A stretch of DNA of 64,000 nt from Ravibacter sp037191015 (GTDB taxonomy: Bacteria > Bacteroidota > Bacteroidia > Cytophagales > Spirosomataceae). Location of the stretch: positions 62,001-126,000 of the forward strand of contig JBBCKD010000008.1 of NCBI GenBank assembly GCA_037191015.1, read 5' to 3'. The translations under genes were made by a program, and so were the position numbers. Every line of letters begins with the position of its first letter. Within the stretch, counting starts at the first letter, position 1. The notes beneath the pieces were generated by a model, which saw only the letters and a list, made by a program, of their open reading frames with translations, searched no databases and was not told the DNA's origin. Positions 44,818-54,030 of the stretch are shown piece after piece.

Positions 44818-47187
44818 ATGATCCGAAATTATCTCAAAACGACATTCCGGAACCTATGGAAAACCCGGGCCTACAGCTCTCTTAATATCTTCGGGTTAGC
44901 GCTGGGCATTGCCTGTGCATCGCTCATTTTTCTATGGGTGGAAGACGAAATGAGCTATAATTTGCATTTTCCCAACAGGGAGCATCTATACGTCGTCAAA
45001 AACAAGCAGACCTTTGAAGGGGTTTCGTATGTATTTGAAGCCACACCGGGGCCGTTGGGGCAGGCTATTAAAGGCGAGATACCCGGTATCCGCTATGCTG
45101 CCCGTACGACGTGGGGAGATCCCGCTCTTTTTGCCGCAGGCGACGACGGAATTTACCAGAGCGGGTATTTTGCCGACCCGGAATTCACGGAGATCCTGTC
45201 ATTGGAATTCACGGAAGGCAACAAAACTGCGGCGCTGAACGGGGCCAATGACATGGTCATTACGCAGTCGGCTGCCGTAAGACTGTTTGGAAAGGAGCCG
45301 GCCCTGGGAAAGACCGTTCGTATTGACAACGGTGAAGGCTGCGTCATTTCCGGCGTGGTAAAAGACCTGCCCCGAAACAGCAGCTTTCAATTTGACTGGC
45401 TAAGGCCATTTAAGGTATACGAAACGCAGAACATCGGTTGGCTGCAGTATTGGGGGAACAACGGGATCAGGACCCTTGTGCAACTGGAACCGTCCGCACG
45501 CCTTTCAGAGGTCAACCGGCAACTTTACGATTTTGCCAAAATCAAGTCAGGGAATGAGAAATTGATCGACCGCAATTTTCTCTACCCGATGGAGCGCTGG
45601 CGTTTATACGATAATTTCGACCGGGACGGCAACGAGCAGGAGGGCCGCATGAAGTACGTGCGGCTGTTCAGCATCATCGCCTGGGTCGTGCTGCTGATCG
45701 CCTGTATCAACTTCATGAACCTGGCGACGGCGCGTTCCGAAAAGCGCGCCCGGGAAGTGGGCATGCGCAAGGTGGTCGGCGCTACGAAAGCGTCGCTTAT
45801 CGGACAGTTTCTCGGCGAATCGCTGACCCTGGCAGGGTTGTCGACCCTTCTCGCCATCGGGCTTACCTACCTGTCCGTCGGAGCGTTCAACAGCCTGGTG
45901 GAAAAATCATTGACGGTCGGGCTGTTCAAACCGCTTCACCTGGTATTTTTTGCCGCTATTATACTGGTTTGCGGATTGGTATCGGGAAGTTATCCGGCGC
46001 TTTACCTGTCTTCATTCAATCCCGTCACCACCCTGAAAGGCGTGACGCAGAAAGCGGGAACGGCAGTCTTCATACGCCGGAGCCTGGTGGTGCTTCAGTA
46101 CGCCGCTTCCATTACGTTGATAATCTGTACGGCCGTCATCTTCATGCAGATCCGGTACGCAAAGGACCGGGATATGGGCTTCGACCGTGACCAGGTGGTT
46201 ACGACGCCGCTCCGGGGAAAGATGCTGGAGCATATAGAGGTCATCAAAGAGCAGCTGATCGCTACCGGCGGAGTGGAAAGCGCGGGATTGAGTAACATGA
46301 ATGTGCTCAACATCGGCTCCAATACGTGGGGTATGAACTGGGAAGGAAAGGATCCCGGCCAGCAGGTGCTGATAGGCATACTGCATACGGACGCCGACTT
46401 TATTCCCTCCCTGGGTATGCAGCTTGCGGAGGGGCGGAATTTCCGACCCCGGATGGCGGGCGATAGCGGCAGCATCGTTATCAATGAGGCCTTTGCGAAG
46501 CTCATACAACCCGATGGGAAGGTAACCGGCCAGGTGGTACGCTGGGGCGATACGCCCTATACCGTGATCGGGGTTGTGAAAGATTTCGTATATAATAACA
46601 TCTATACACCCTCCGAGCCGCTGTTTTTCTATCCCTTTTTGGCCACCTCGGGGCTGATCAACATCAGGACCAAAGGGGGAGCGGATCTTTCCGAAACGGT
46701 CTCTCGGATCGGGCAGGTGATCAGGGCCAATAATCCGGGATACCCTTTTGAATACCATTTTCTCGACGATCAGTTTGACGGTAAATTCAAATCTGAAATG
46801 CTGATCCAGAAGCTGGCAGGCGTGTTTGCGGTGCTGTCTATCGTCATTTCCTGCCTCGGCCTCTTCGGTCTTGCCGCCTTTACGGCAGAGCGCCGTACCC
46901 GCGAAATGGGGATCCGGAAAGTGCTGGGTGCATCCGCTTCGTCGCTGGTGGGGCTGCTGAACCGCGAGTTTGTCCTGCTGGTATTGCTGGCTTGTATGGT
47001 CGCATTCCCCATAGCCTGGTGGATCATGGACGGCTGGCTGGACAACTATGCGTATCGTACCAGTTTACAGGAATGGGTATTCGGTCTTGCCGGGCTTGGT
47101 GCGTTGGCGATTGCCCTGCTGACTGTCAGCGGACAGGCGATACGGGCAGCTATGGCCAACCCGGTGGAGTCGCTCCGTAATGAGTAA
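44818..47187 (+). CDS. ABC transporter permease, MacB/FtsX type
   Basis: 789 residues, start MIRNYLKTTFRNLWKTRAYS; helix 1 about 20-42 (LNIFGLALGIACASLIFLWV). Periplasmic domain 1 has VISGVVKDLPRNSSFQFDWLRP. FtsX block 1 has KRAREVGMRKVVGATKAS, the central helix is near 420-440, periplasmic domain 2 has VVKDFVYNNIYTPSEPL, and FtsX block 2 TREMGIRKVLGASASS (Met for the usual Ile). End NPVESLRNE. It is 27 bp after the previous permease; the deleted permease follows 69 bp later. The body reads GC-rich compared with the 39916 and 50399 genes, so the run was not formed by recent copying of a single gene. Confidence 0.93.
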   Translation: MIRNYLKTTFRNLWKTRAYSSLNIFGLALGIACASLIFLWVEDEMSYNLHFPNREHLYVVKNKQTFEGVSYVFEATPGPLGQAIKGEIPGIRYAARTTWGDPALFAAGDDGIYQSGYFADPEFTEILSLEFTEGNKTAALNGANDMVITQSAAVRLFGKEPALGKTVRIDNGEGCVISGVVKDLPRNSSFQFDWLRPFKVYETQNIGWLQYWGNNGIRTLVQLEPSARLSEVNRQLYDFAKIKSGNEKLIDRNFLYPMERWRLYDNFDRDGNEQEGRMKYVRLFSIIAWVVLLIACINFMNLATARSEKRAREVGMRKVVGATKASLIGQFLGESLTLAGLSTLLAIGLTYLSVGAFNSLVEKSLTVGLFKPLHLVFFAAIILVCGLVSGSYPALYLSSFNPVTTLKGVTQKAGTAVFIRRSLVVLQYAASITLIICTAVIFMQIRYAKDRDMGFDRDQVVTTPLRGKMLEHIEVIKEQLIATGGVESAGLSNMNVLNIGSNTWGMNWEGKDPGQQVLIGILHTDADFIPSLGMQLAEGRNFRPRMAGDSGSIVINEAFAKLIQPDGKVTGQVVRWGDTPYTVIGVVKDFVYNNIYTPSEPLFFYPFLATSGLINIRTKGGADLSETVSRIGQVIRANNPGYPFEYHFLDDQFDGKFKSEMLIQKLAGVFAVLSIVISCLGLFGLAAFTAERRTREMGIRKVLGASASSLVGLLNREFVLLVLLACMVAFPIAWWIMDGWLDNYAYRTSLQEWVFGLAGLGALAIALLTVSGQAIRAAMANPVESLRNE

Positions 47188-47256
47188 GCTGATTCGTGTC
47201 CCTGCCAATCGGGACGGAGATGAAAATGATGTAAAAATATAACTAAAATACCAGCC

Positions 47257-47867
47257 ATGCTTAGGCACAACCTGCTTTTGATCTACCGGAACTTTAAAAA
47301 GTTTAAAGGCACCTTCTTTATCAATTTGGTTGGGCTGTCTACCGGGTTGGCCTGTGTGCTATTGATCTACCTGTGGGTGAACGATGAGATGAGTGTTGAT
47401 AAATTCCATAAAAACCGGTATCCCTTTTGATCTCAAATTTATGGATGAAAGTTATCAAGACCTTTATGCTGCTGAAAACAGGATTGCCACACTTTCACAA
47501 TATTTTGCGACAATTGCCATACTTGTTTCATGCCTGGGTCTGTTGGGCCTGGCCGCCTTTACAGCGGAAAGAAGGGTGCGGGAAATCGGGATCCGGAAAG
47601 TGCTGGGGGCAAGTGAGCTGGGGGTCATGAAGCTTCTCTCCTGGGATTTTGCCAAAATGGTATTAGCCGCTATTGCAATTGCACTACCACTAAGCTACTA
47701 TCTTACCAAAACCTGGCTAGGAGGGCTTTGCCTACCGGGTCGACTTGGAATGGTGGTACTTTATAGGGACGGGAACCCTGACGATGCTGATCGCTTTACT
47801 GACCGTGAGCTCGCAGGCTATCAGGGCGGTGATGGCAAACCCGGTAGATAGTTTGAGAACAGAATAG
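47257..47867 (+). pseudogene. Permease with large internal deletion and frameshift
   Basis: Bases 47257-47404 encode a good family N-terminus (MLRHNLLLIYRNFKKFKGTF, helix VGLSTGLACVLLIYLWV, NDEMSVDKFHKN). They then run at once, in another frame, into the C-terminal part (PFDLKFMDESYQDLYAAENR, FtsX block VREIGIRKVLGASELG). About 600 codons between are missing. A one-base insertion near 47722 (TGGCTAGGAGGGC where TGG-CTG-GAG-GGC is expected) shifts the frame again. After it, FAYRVDLEWWYF and NPVDSLRTE are readable to TAG at 47865-47867. It cannot make a working permease. Confidence 0.9.
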
Positions 47868-47919
47868 AAAAATATAAAATCACAAAAATCATTTCATCAC
47901 AAGCATCACAGTTCAGACA

Positions 47920-50364
47920 ATGGTAAGCAACTATTTCAAAATCGCCTGGCGCAATTTCGTAAAGCACAAGCTGTATTCCGCCATTAAAATCGGGGGCTTT
48001 GCCTTCAGCATTGCCGCCTGCCTGTTGATCGGCCTGTACATCATCCATGAAACCAGCTATGACAAGTCCTATCCGGACGGGAACCAGCTTTTCCGGGTAG
48101 TAGGCCAGTTTAATGATGAGCAGGGGAATGTCATAAAGGGGCTATCCTTCCAGGCTCCCATGGCCAAAGCGCTCAAAGCTGATTTCCCGGGAATTATGCA
48201 GGCAGGGCGCCTGCTTCCTAACCCGCTGTTCGGGGCAGGGAGTAACCAGGTCTCCACCGATCTGCATCCCGAAAGCGTGTACGAAGGAGGCTTTGTTTAT
48301 GCCGACCAGGAACTGCTGGATATGCTGCAGCTTCCTATGGTCGACGGGGATCGGCAGCATGCGCTGACCGAGCCCAATACGGTGGCGCTGACAACCTCCA
48401 AGGCGAAGAAATATTTCCCGGAAGGAACTCCGGTAGGCAAGGTGATCTACCTGAACAATGACAAAAGCAAACCGTATACCGTAAAGGGAGTATTGGAAGA
48501 CATACCGGCCAATTCTCATTTATATGGCTATGATTTTTTTCTCGCTTTATCGGGGGAGCCTTTTTATGCCGGCGAGCAAACCAACTGGATGGCCAGTAAT
48601 TATATCACCTATTTCAAGATCAGGCCGGGCACAGACCCGGATCAGCTGACCGGTAAAATGATCCGCAATGTGCTGGACAACTATTGGATCCCTGCTATGA
48701 AAGCGGCGGGGCGCCAGGTTCCCGAACGCATCAATACGGCTAAGCTGACGCTTCAGCCCGTATCTGACATTCACCTGCATTCCGGCGATCTGCGCGAGTA
48801 CAATGAAGCGAACCCCAAAGGCGACATCCGTTTTATATGGCTTTTTGGCGCCATTGCCGGGTTTATCCTCCTGATCGCCTGTGTCAATTTCATTAACCTG
48901 GCGACAGCCAGATCGGCAGGCCGGGCAAAGGAAGTCGGGCTTCGGAAAGTAGTCGGTTCGTATCGCAGCGGGCTGATGGCACAGTTCCTGACCGAGTCGA
49001 TGCTGTACAGTGCGCTGTCCATCTTATTGGGGGTGATGCTGGCCTGGTTGTTTTTGCCGCTCTTTAACCAGCTGGCTGGTAAGCACCTGGTATTTCCCTG
49101 GAGTGCCTGGCTATTGCCCCTTGTCCTTGCATCCACGATAGGTGTCGGACTGGTGGCCGGGCTTTATCCGGCGGTTTACCTGTCAGGGTTCCGTCCGGCG
49201 CAGGTGCTCAAAGGGCAGTTGAGTCGGGGGACCAGGAATCCTGTTCTGAGGAATGGGCTGGTGGTGTTCCAGTTCACTACCTCCGTCATCCTCATCGTCG
49301 GTACGCTGATCATCAACAGCCAGATGCATTTTATCCTGAACAGGAAGATCGGCTTTGATAAAGACCAGGTGATGATCATCCAGGGAACGCACACGCTGGG
49401 AGAACAGGTACAGACACTGAAAGAAGCGCTTGGCGATATTCCCCGCGTGCAGCAGGTAACCGTAAGCGACTACCTGCCGGTAAAGATGGATGGGGTGAAG
49501 AGGAACGGGAATTCTTTCTGGAAGGACGGTAGGGTCACCGAAGACGCTTCTGTTTCCGGGCAAATGTGGCAAATCGACGAAGATTATATCCCCACACTGG
49601 GGATTCAGCTTCGTGAGGGGCGCAATTTCAACAGGGAGCTGGCAACGGATTCAGAAGCGGCTATCATCAATCATACCTTGGCCGGATCGCTTCAGTTGGA
49701 TGAGCCGGTTGGCGCTCAAATCACCAATGGCGGCAGGAAAATGCGGGTGATCGGGGTGGTGGAAGATTTTAATTTCGAGTCGATGAAGGAGGAAGTGGGC
49801 GGTTTGTGCATGGTGCTGGGCAACAGCCCTACCATGATGGCCGTCAAGATAAGCGGAACGGATCTGCAGGAAACCATTGCCGACATTACGAGCCGATGGA
49901 GGGTGTTTTCTCCCAACCAGGCGATCCGGTATACTTTTCTTGACACAGGTTTTGCCAATATGTATGCCGGTGTGCAGCGGACTGGAACTATATTCAGTTG
50001 CTTTGCGGTATTGGCTATCCTGATCGCCTGTCTGGGGTTATTCGGATTGGCAGCTTTCACCACGGAGCAGCGCGCTAAGGAAATCGGCATCCGCAAGGTA
50101 CTGGGCGCAACTATATCGGGTATAGCGGCTATGCTTTCCAAAGATTTCGTGAAGCTGGTATTCATTGCTATTATGATCGCTTCTCCCATTGCCTGGTGGG
50201 CGATGAACAAATGGTTGGAAGACTTCACCTACCGGGTTGAGATAAAGTGGTGGATGTTTGCGGCGGCAGGATTGGCAGCGGTGATGATTGCGCTGCTGAC
50301 GGTGAGCTGGCAGGCGATACGGGCGGCGGTGGTGAACCCGGTGGATAGTTTGAGAACAGAATAG
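47920..50364 (+). CDS. ABC transporter permease, MacB/FtsX type (near-copy of the one at 35098)
   Basis: 814 residues, start MVSNYFKIAWRNFVKHKLYSAIK. Domain order: helix 1 about 20-42, periplasmic domain, FtsX block 1 with GRAKEVGLRKVVGSYRSG, central helix, second periplasmic domain with VVEDFNFESMKEEVGG, FtsX block 2 with AKEIGIRKVLGATISG, end NPVDSLRTE. Most differences from the 35098 copy are in the first 120 residues and the last helices, so either a fairly recent duplication or gene conversion of the middle is likely. It follows the deleted permease by 52 bp. Confidence 0.94.
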   Translation: MVSNYFKIAWRNFVKHKLYSAIKIGGFAFSIAACLLIGLYIIHETSYDKSYPDGNQLFRVVGQFNDEQGNVIKGLSFQAPMAKALKADFPGIMQAGRLLPNPLFGAGSNQVSTDLHPESVYEGGFVYADQELLDMLQLPMVDGDRQHALTEPNTVALTTSKAKKYFPEGTPVGKVIYLNNDKSKPYTVKGVLEDIPANSHLYGYDFFLALSGEPFYAGEQTNWMASNYITYFKIRPGTDPDQLTGKMIRNVLDNYWIPAMKAAGRQVPERINTAKLTLQPVSDIHLHSGDLREYNEANPKGDIRFIWLFGAIAGFILLIACVNFINLATARSAGRAKEVGLRKVVGSYRSGLMAQFLTESMLYSALSILLGVMLAWLFLPLFNQLAGKHLVFPWSAWLLPLVLASTIGVGLVAGLYPAVYLSGFRPAQVLKGQLSRGTRNPVLRNGLVVFQFTTSVILIVGTLIINSQMHFILNRKIGFDKDQVMIIQGTHTLGEQVQTLKEALGDIPRVQQVTVSDYLPVKMDGVKRNGNSFWKDGRVTEDASVSGQMWQIDEDYIPTLGIQLREGRNFNRELATDSEAAIINHTLAGSLQLDEPVGAQITNGGRKMRVIGVVEDFNFESMKEEVGGLCMVLGNSPTMMAVKISGTDLQETIADITSRWRVFSPNQAIRYTFLDTGFANMYAGVQRTGTIFSCFAVLAILIACLGLFGLAAFTTEQRAKEIGIRKVLGATISGIAAMLSKDFVKLVFIAIMIASPIAWWAMNKWLEDFTYRVEIKWWMFAAAGLAAVMIALLTVSWQAIRAAVVNPVDSLRTE

Positions 50365-50398
50365 AATTCATTTCATCACAAGAAACCCGGTTTAGATC

Positions 50399-52870
50399 AT
50401 GATCCGTAACTATTTCAAAACTGCATTCAGAGCGCTTTTCAGGAATAAGCTGTACACTATCCTGAATATTGCGGGACTCACATTTGGCTTAGGGTGTTTT
50501 TTGTTGATAGGGCTTTATCTTTTCGATGAGCTCACTTTCGATGAACAGCATAAGAACGGAAACCGGATTTACCGGGTGATTCAGCACAGGACGACTGACA
50601 ACCAATCAACCACAATAGCCGCAGGGAGCTATCAGCTTGCGGAGCAATCGAAGAAAGAGATCACCGGCGTTGAAAATACGACCCGTATACAGCGACAGGG
50701 AAGGGCCAATATTCTCAGTACCGAAAACCCCTCCAATTTTTTTCAGGAAACAGTGACGGTTACCGATGAGCACTTTTTTCAGATCTTTGATTTTCCCCTG
50801 CTGGAAGGTGATAAAACAACCGCATTAAAAGAGCCTAATTCTATTGTTATTAATGAGAGCCTGGCTAAGCGCTTGTTTAAAAAAACGAATGTGCTCGGTA
50901 AAATGCTGCAGTTCGGCCACTTGGAATCGCCATTAAAAATTACGGGCGTTTTAAAAAACCATCCGCGAAATTCAAGCTTTGATTTCAGTTCAGTGCTGTC
51001 CGATGCGACCTTCCAAAGTGATACGGCCAATGCAAACGGGCGTATGCGGGATTGGCTTTCGAATAATTATTCGGTGTATGCCTTATTAAAACCCGGTGCT
51101 GATGCCAAAACGGTGGCTGCAGGTATGTCGAAGCTGGTACAGGATAACTTTACGGCGCCTGCAGGCGTAACATTTTCTTTCAGTCTTCAGCCGCTTAAAG
51201 ACATCCACCTGCGCTCTCAGCACATTGTTGACGGGGCCAGAAATTCAAATGTAGATGCTATGCCGCAGGGCAATCCCCTCTATGTAAAAATATTTTCTTT
51301 CATCGCTCTTTTTGTGTTGTTGATTGCAGGCATCAACTACATGAACCTCACTACTGCCAGAGCTTCCGGCCGCATGAAAGAGATCGGCGTCCGTAAAACC
51401 ATCGGCGCAGCAAAAGGTAACCTGGTCGGACAATTCCTTTTTGAATCATCGCTGGTAACTTTCGTTTCGTTTGTTCTGTCATTGCTTTTCGTAAACCTTC
51501 TTCTCCCGGTATTTAACCGGTTTACCGGTAAAGAACTTTCCCTGGGTTTTTCCACTGACTATCGCATCTGGCTTTTAGCTATTGGTTTTGCTGCTATCAG
51601 CGGTTTATTGTCGGGCAGCTATCCCGCGCTGCTGCTCTCCCGCTTTAGGCCGGTTTCACTATTGAAAAACCTTAAACTAAGCAACACCGGCGATCTTTCA
51701 TTGAGAAAGGGGCTGGTGGTATTTCAGTTTACCGTTTCGGTTATCATGATCATCGGTACCATCGTTCTTTTTCTGCAGGTACGCTACCTGAACAATACCA
51801 GCTTGGGTTTTAATAAAGATCTTTTGGTGGTGATTGATGTAAATACCGGGAAAGCGAGATCAAATTTCGAAGCTGTTAAAGCTGAAATGGCTAAAATACC
51901 TTCAGTAAAAAATGTGTCGGCTTCCTCGAGAGTACCCGGTGAGTGGAAAGCATTTCGGGTAATTAAGATAAACAATACGGTAAGTACCGCCGAACCCAAA
52001 ACAGCCTATATGATGGGTGCCGATAAAGATTTCCTGGAAACTTTTGAGATACCATTGTTAAAAGGAAGAAACTTCGATACCCATGCAGATTCATCCGCTA
52101 TCATGCTGAATGAAACAGCAGCAGAAATGCTGGGTATCACGGAAGCGGCCGGACAGGTTATTGAGATTCCGGCGGTGTCGAGAACCGGCGATGGGAATTT
52201 CGGGCCGCTTAATGCTGATGGCATTCCATTTAAGCCCAGGGTGGTCGGGATAGTAAAAGATTTTCATTTCCAGTCTTTACGGGAAAAGATCGAGCCGATG
52301 GTGTTGTGCTACAATAAAAACCCGATTCATAATATTGATTATTACTCAGTAAGAATTGCCCCTGCCGGTATTCAAAGCACTTTGGAAAAGCTTAAACAAG
52401 TGATGGTGAATAATGCTGCACACGATCCTTTTGAATATAATTTTTTAAATGATCAGCTTGCCCGTTTTTATATTGAAGACGAACGCAGGCAAACTATTTT
52501 AATATGGGCAGCGCTGGCAACCATATTCATTGCATGTTTAGGCCTGTTTGGTTTGGCAACCTATTCTGCTGAGCAGAGGGTAAAAGAAATTGGTGTACGG
52601 AAAGTATTGGGCGCGACGGTATTCAATCTTGCCTCGTTATTATCAAAAAATTTTTTGAAACTTGTTTTGATCGCCAATGGTATCGCTTTCCCGATAGCAT
52701 GGTGGGGAGTAAATAAATGGCTGCAGGAATATGCGTATCATATTGATGTGGAATGGTGGATTTTTGCGGTATCAGGTGTGATTGCCATTATTATAGCCTT
52801 AGCGACGGTTTCTTACCAGGCGGTAAAAACGGCGGTAGCCAATCCTGTAAAAACGTTGAGGATGGAGTAA
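50399..52870 (+). CDS. ABC transporter permease, MacB/FtsX type (AT-richer, last of the run)
   Basis: 823 residues, start MIRNYFKTAFRALFRNKLYTILNIAG; helix 1 about 22-44. Periplasmic domain 1: ITGVLKNHPRNSSFDFSSVL. FtsX block 1: GRMKEIGVRKTIGAAKGN. Periplasmic domain 2: VVGIVKDFHFQSLREKIEPM, preceded by an extra loop (VIEIPAVSRTGDGNFGPL...). FtsX block 2: VKEIGVRKVLGATVFN. End NPVKTLRME. Its codon use is more AT-rich than that of the permeases just before it (many AAA, GAT, ATT codons), which suggests a separate origin. It is 34 bp after the previous permease and closes the run. Confidence 0.93.
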   Translation: MIRNYFKTAFRALFRNKLYTILNIAGLTFGLGCFLLIGLYLFDELTFDEQHKNGNRIYRVIQHRTTDNQSTTIAAGSYQLAEQSKKEITGVENTTRIQRQGRANILSTENPSNFFQETVTVTDEHFFQIFDFPLLEGDKTTALKEPNSIVINESLAKRLFKKTNVLGKMLQFGHLESPLKITGVLKNHPRNSSFDFSSVLSDATFQSDTANANGRMRDWLSNNYSVYALLKPGADAKTVAAGMSKLVQDNFTAPAGVTFSFSLQPLKDIHLRSQHIVDGARNSNVDAMPQGNPLYVKIFSFIALFVLLIAGINYMNLTTARASGRMKEIGVRKTIGAAKGNLVGQFLFESSLVTFVSFVLSLLFVNLLLPVFNRFTGKELSLGFSTDYRIWLLAIGFAAISGLLSGSYPALLLSRFRPVSLLKNLKLSNTGDLSLRKGLVVFQFTVSVIMIIGTIVLFLQVRYLNNTSLGFNKDLLVVIDVNTGKARSNFEAVKAEMAKIPSVKNVSASSRVPGEWKAFRVIKINNTVSTAEPKTAYMMGADKDFLETFEIPLLKGRNFDTHADSSAIMLNETAAEMLGITEAAGQVIEIPAVSRTGDGNFGPLNADGIPFKPRVVGIVKDFHFQSLREKIEPMVLCYNKNPIHNIDYYSVRIAPAGIQSTLEKLKQVMVNNAAHDPFEYNFLNDQLARFYIEDERRQTILIWAALATIFIACLGLFGLATYSAEQRVKEIGVRKVLGATVFNLASLLSKNFLKLVLIANGIAFPIAWWGVNKWLQEYAYHIDVEWWIFAVSGVIAIIIALATVSYQAVKTAVANPVKTLRME

Positions 52871-52968
52871 GTTCTGTCACTATGATATTGATATGCGGTA
52901 CAAACAGAAAAGAAGCCGGGCTGAAAATAACCCGGCCCGATAACATTCCATAAATTGTGATAGCCAAA

Positions 52969-53424
52969 TCAGAAGCGCAGCGAAGCAAGCATTTCACCTT
53001 TCGGGTTCTCCTGTGCGGTGTAGTGCAGGCTAAGCTCACTGCCGTCGCTTCGGTTTTCCAGCTCCCGCAGTATTTTTACCGGTATCACCATGGCAGACCG
53101 GGAGCCGCTTGCGTCGGCAAATTCCCACTTTTTCAGGATATTCCCTTTCTGATCTTTGATGGTGATACTTCTGCCTGTGCCTACGCCTTTGTTGGTACAG
53201 TGCTTGTAGTGAATTCGTAGCTCATCCTGGTCGCTTGCGGTATGCAGCTGCAGTTTTCGCAGATCCAGCGGCTTGTTTACGTAGTTTTGCAGGATCAGTT
53301 TGTCGTTGAGAAAGACCTCGTAGCTGTCCAGTCCCGCGTTGGTTGTAAAGCCAAATGCAATAAAGCAGAGCGCGGCGAGCATATACTGCTTCACAATAGC
53401 CGGATTGAATGTTTCCCGTTTCAT
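52969..53424 (-). CDS. Small secreted protein of unknown function
   Basis: 151 residues on the minus strand. Signal peptide about 1-30 (YMLAALCFIAFGFTTNAG). The mature part is probably a beta-sandwich (SYEVFLNDKLILQNYVNKPLDL, LQLHTASDQDELRIHYKHC, GRSITIKDQKGNILKKWEFAD, ELSLHYTAQENPKGEMLASLRF). Its pattern resembles the two small proteins at 62380 and 62820: short Leu-Asn-Asp/Gly-Lys strand near the N-terminus, 'R-x-I-x-I-x-D' strand, final 'LA' strand. The family is known to me only as a hypothetical protein common in Cytophagales. It is convergent with the permease run and divergent from the stub at 53700. Confidence 0.75.
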   Translation of the reverse strand: MKRETFNPAIVKQYMLAALCFIAFGFTTNAGLDSYEVFLNDKLILQNYVNKPLDLRKLQLHTASDQDELRIHYKHCTNKGVGTGRSITIKDQKGNILKKWEFADASGSRSAMVIPVKILRELENRSDGSELSLHYTAQENPKGEMLASLRF

Positions 53425-53560
53425 ATGAAACTTGTTTATGGTGAGAAATAATTAGACGGAACAATTCTACGGGGAAGTAAAATAAAACAGAAAAAAAGTA
53501 GAGGAAAGACGTGAATAGTAGATGTTTGGAAAGGCGGGTTTCCGGCGCTGGTAATACCCT

Positions 53561-53664
53561 GTCCGCTTCTGGACAAAAAATGTTCACTTCCGGACATTTT
53601 TAAAATAGATTCCGTATTACCGGGCTGGTAATAAGTGTGTTATATTGACGGGCATAGATTTGTT
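53561..53664 (+). promoter_or_regulatory. Tandem enhancer palindromes plus sigma54-like promoter (permease stub)
   Basis: GTCCGCTTCTGGAC (53561-53574) and GTTCACTTCCGGAC (53582-53595), gap 7 bp. About 62 bp after the second centre is GACGGGCATAGATTTGTT, where GG (53650-53651) is followed after 10 nt by GT; the -24 part GGGCAT is close to the consensus. The module is intact although the gene it served is reduced to a stub. Confidence 0.55.
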
Positions 53665-53699
53665 GTATGTCTGAACCGATGCAGCAAACCGGATTTTAA

Positions 53700-53942
53700 A
53701 TGATGGGAATTCATTTCTTTAAAACAGCCTGGCGGAACCTGATGCGGTCTAAAGCATTAGGCCTGTTGAATATAATGGGCCTGGGATTAGGCTTCGCAGG
53801 ATTTATCCTTTCTTACCAGTATATCAACAGGGAGCGCAGCTACGACGCCTGGAATCCCGCCTACGATAATATTTACCTGGTGGGCTCTGAATATGAGGGT
53901 AGGCGATCGGGTGAGGTAGCTCTCCAATCGGATACCGGTTGA
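53700..53942 (+). pseudogene. 5' stub of a MacB/FtsX-type permease
   Basis: 80 codons with the family N-terminus (MMGIHFFKTAWRNLMRSKALG, helix LLNIMGLGLGFAGFILSYQYI, then RSYDAWNPAYDNIYLVGSE), ending at a stop at 53940-53942. The normal protein is about 800 residues. No continuation is found in any frame; 53943-54030 is non-coding. The remainder was lost by deletion. Confidence 0.85.
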
Positions 53943-54030
53943 TCAGGAAGGCCGGTCATTTGATTTTTGAGTAAAGAATCAGCTCTCAAGACTTTTATAA
54001 AAATACCCGGGACGGTAGCAGAATAGGAGA

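Noticed and set aside
53627..53640. CTGGTAATAAGTGTGT as the sigma54-like promoter of the stub
   Set aside because: It lies only about 38 bp after the second palindrome, against 61-65 bp in the other modules. GACGGGCATAGATTTGTT at 53648 is at the expected distance.
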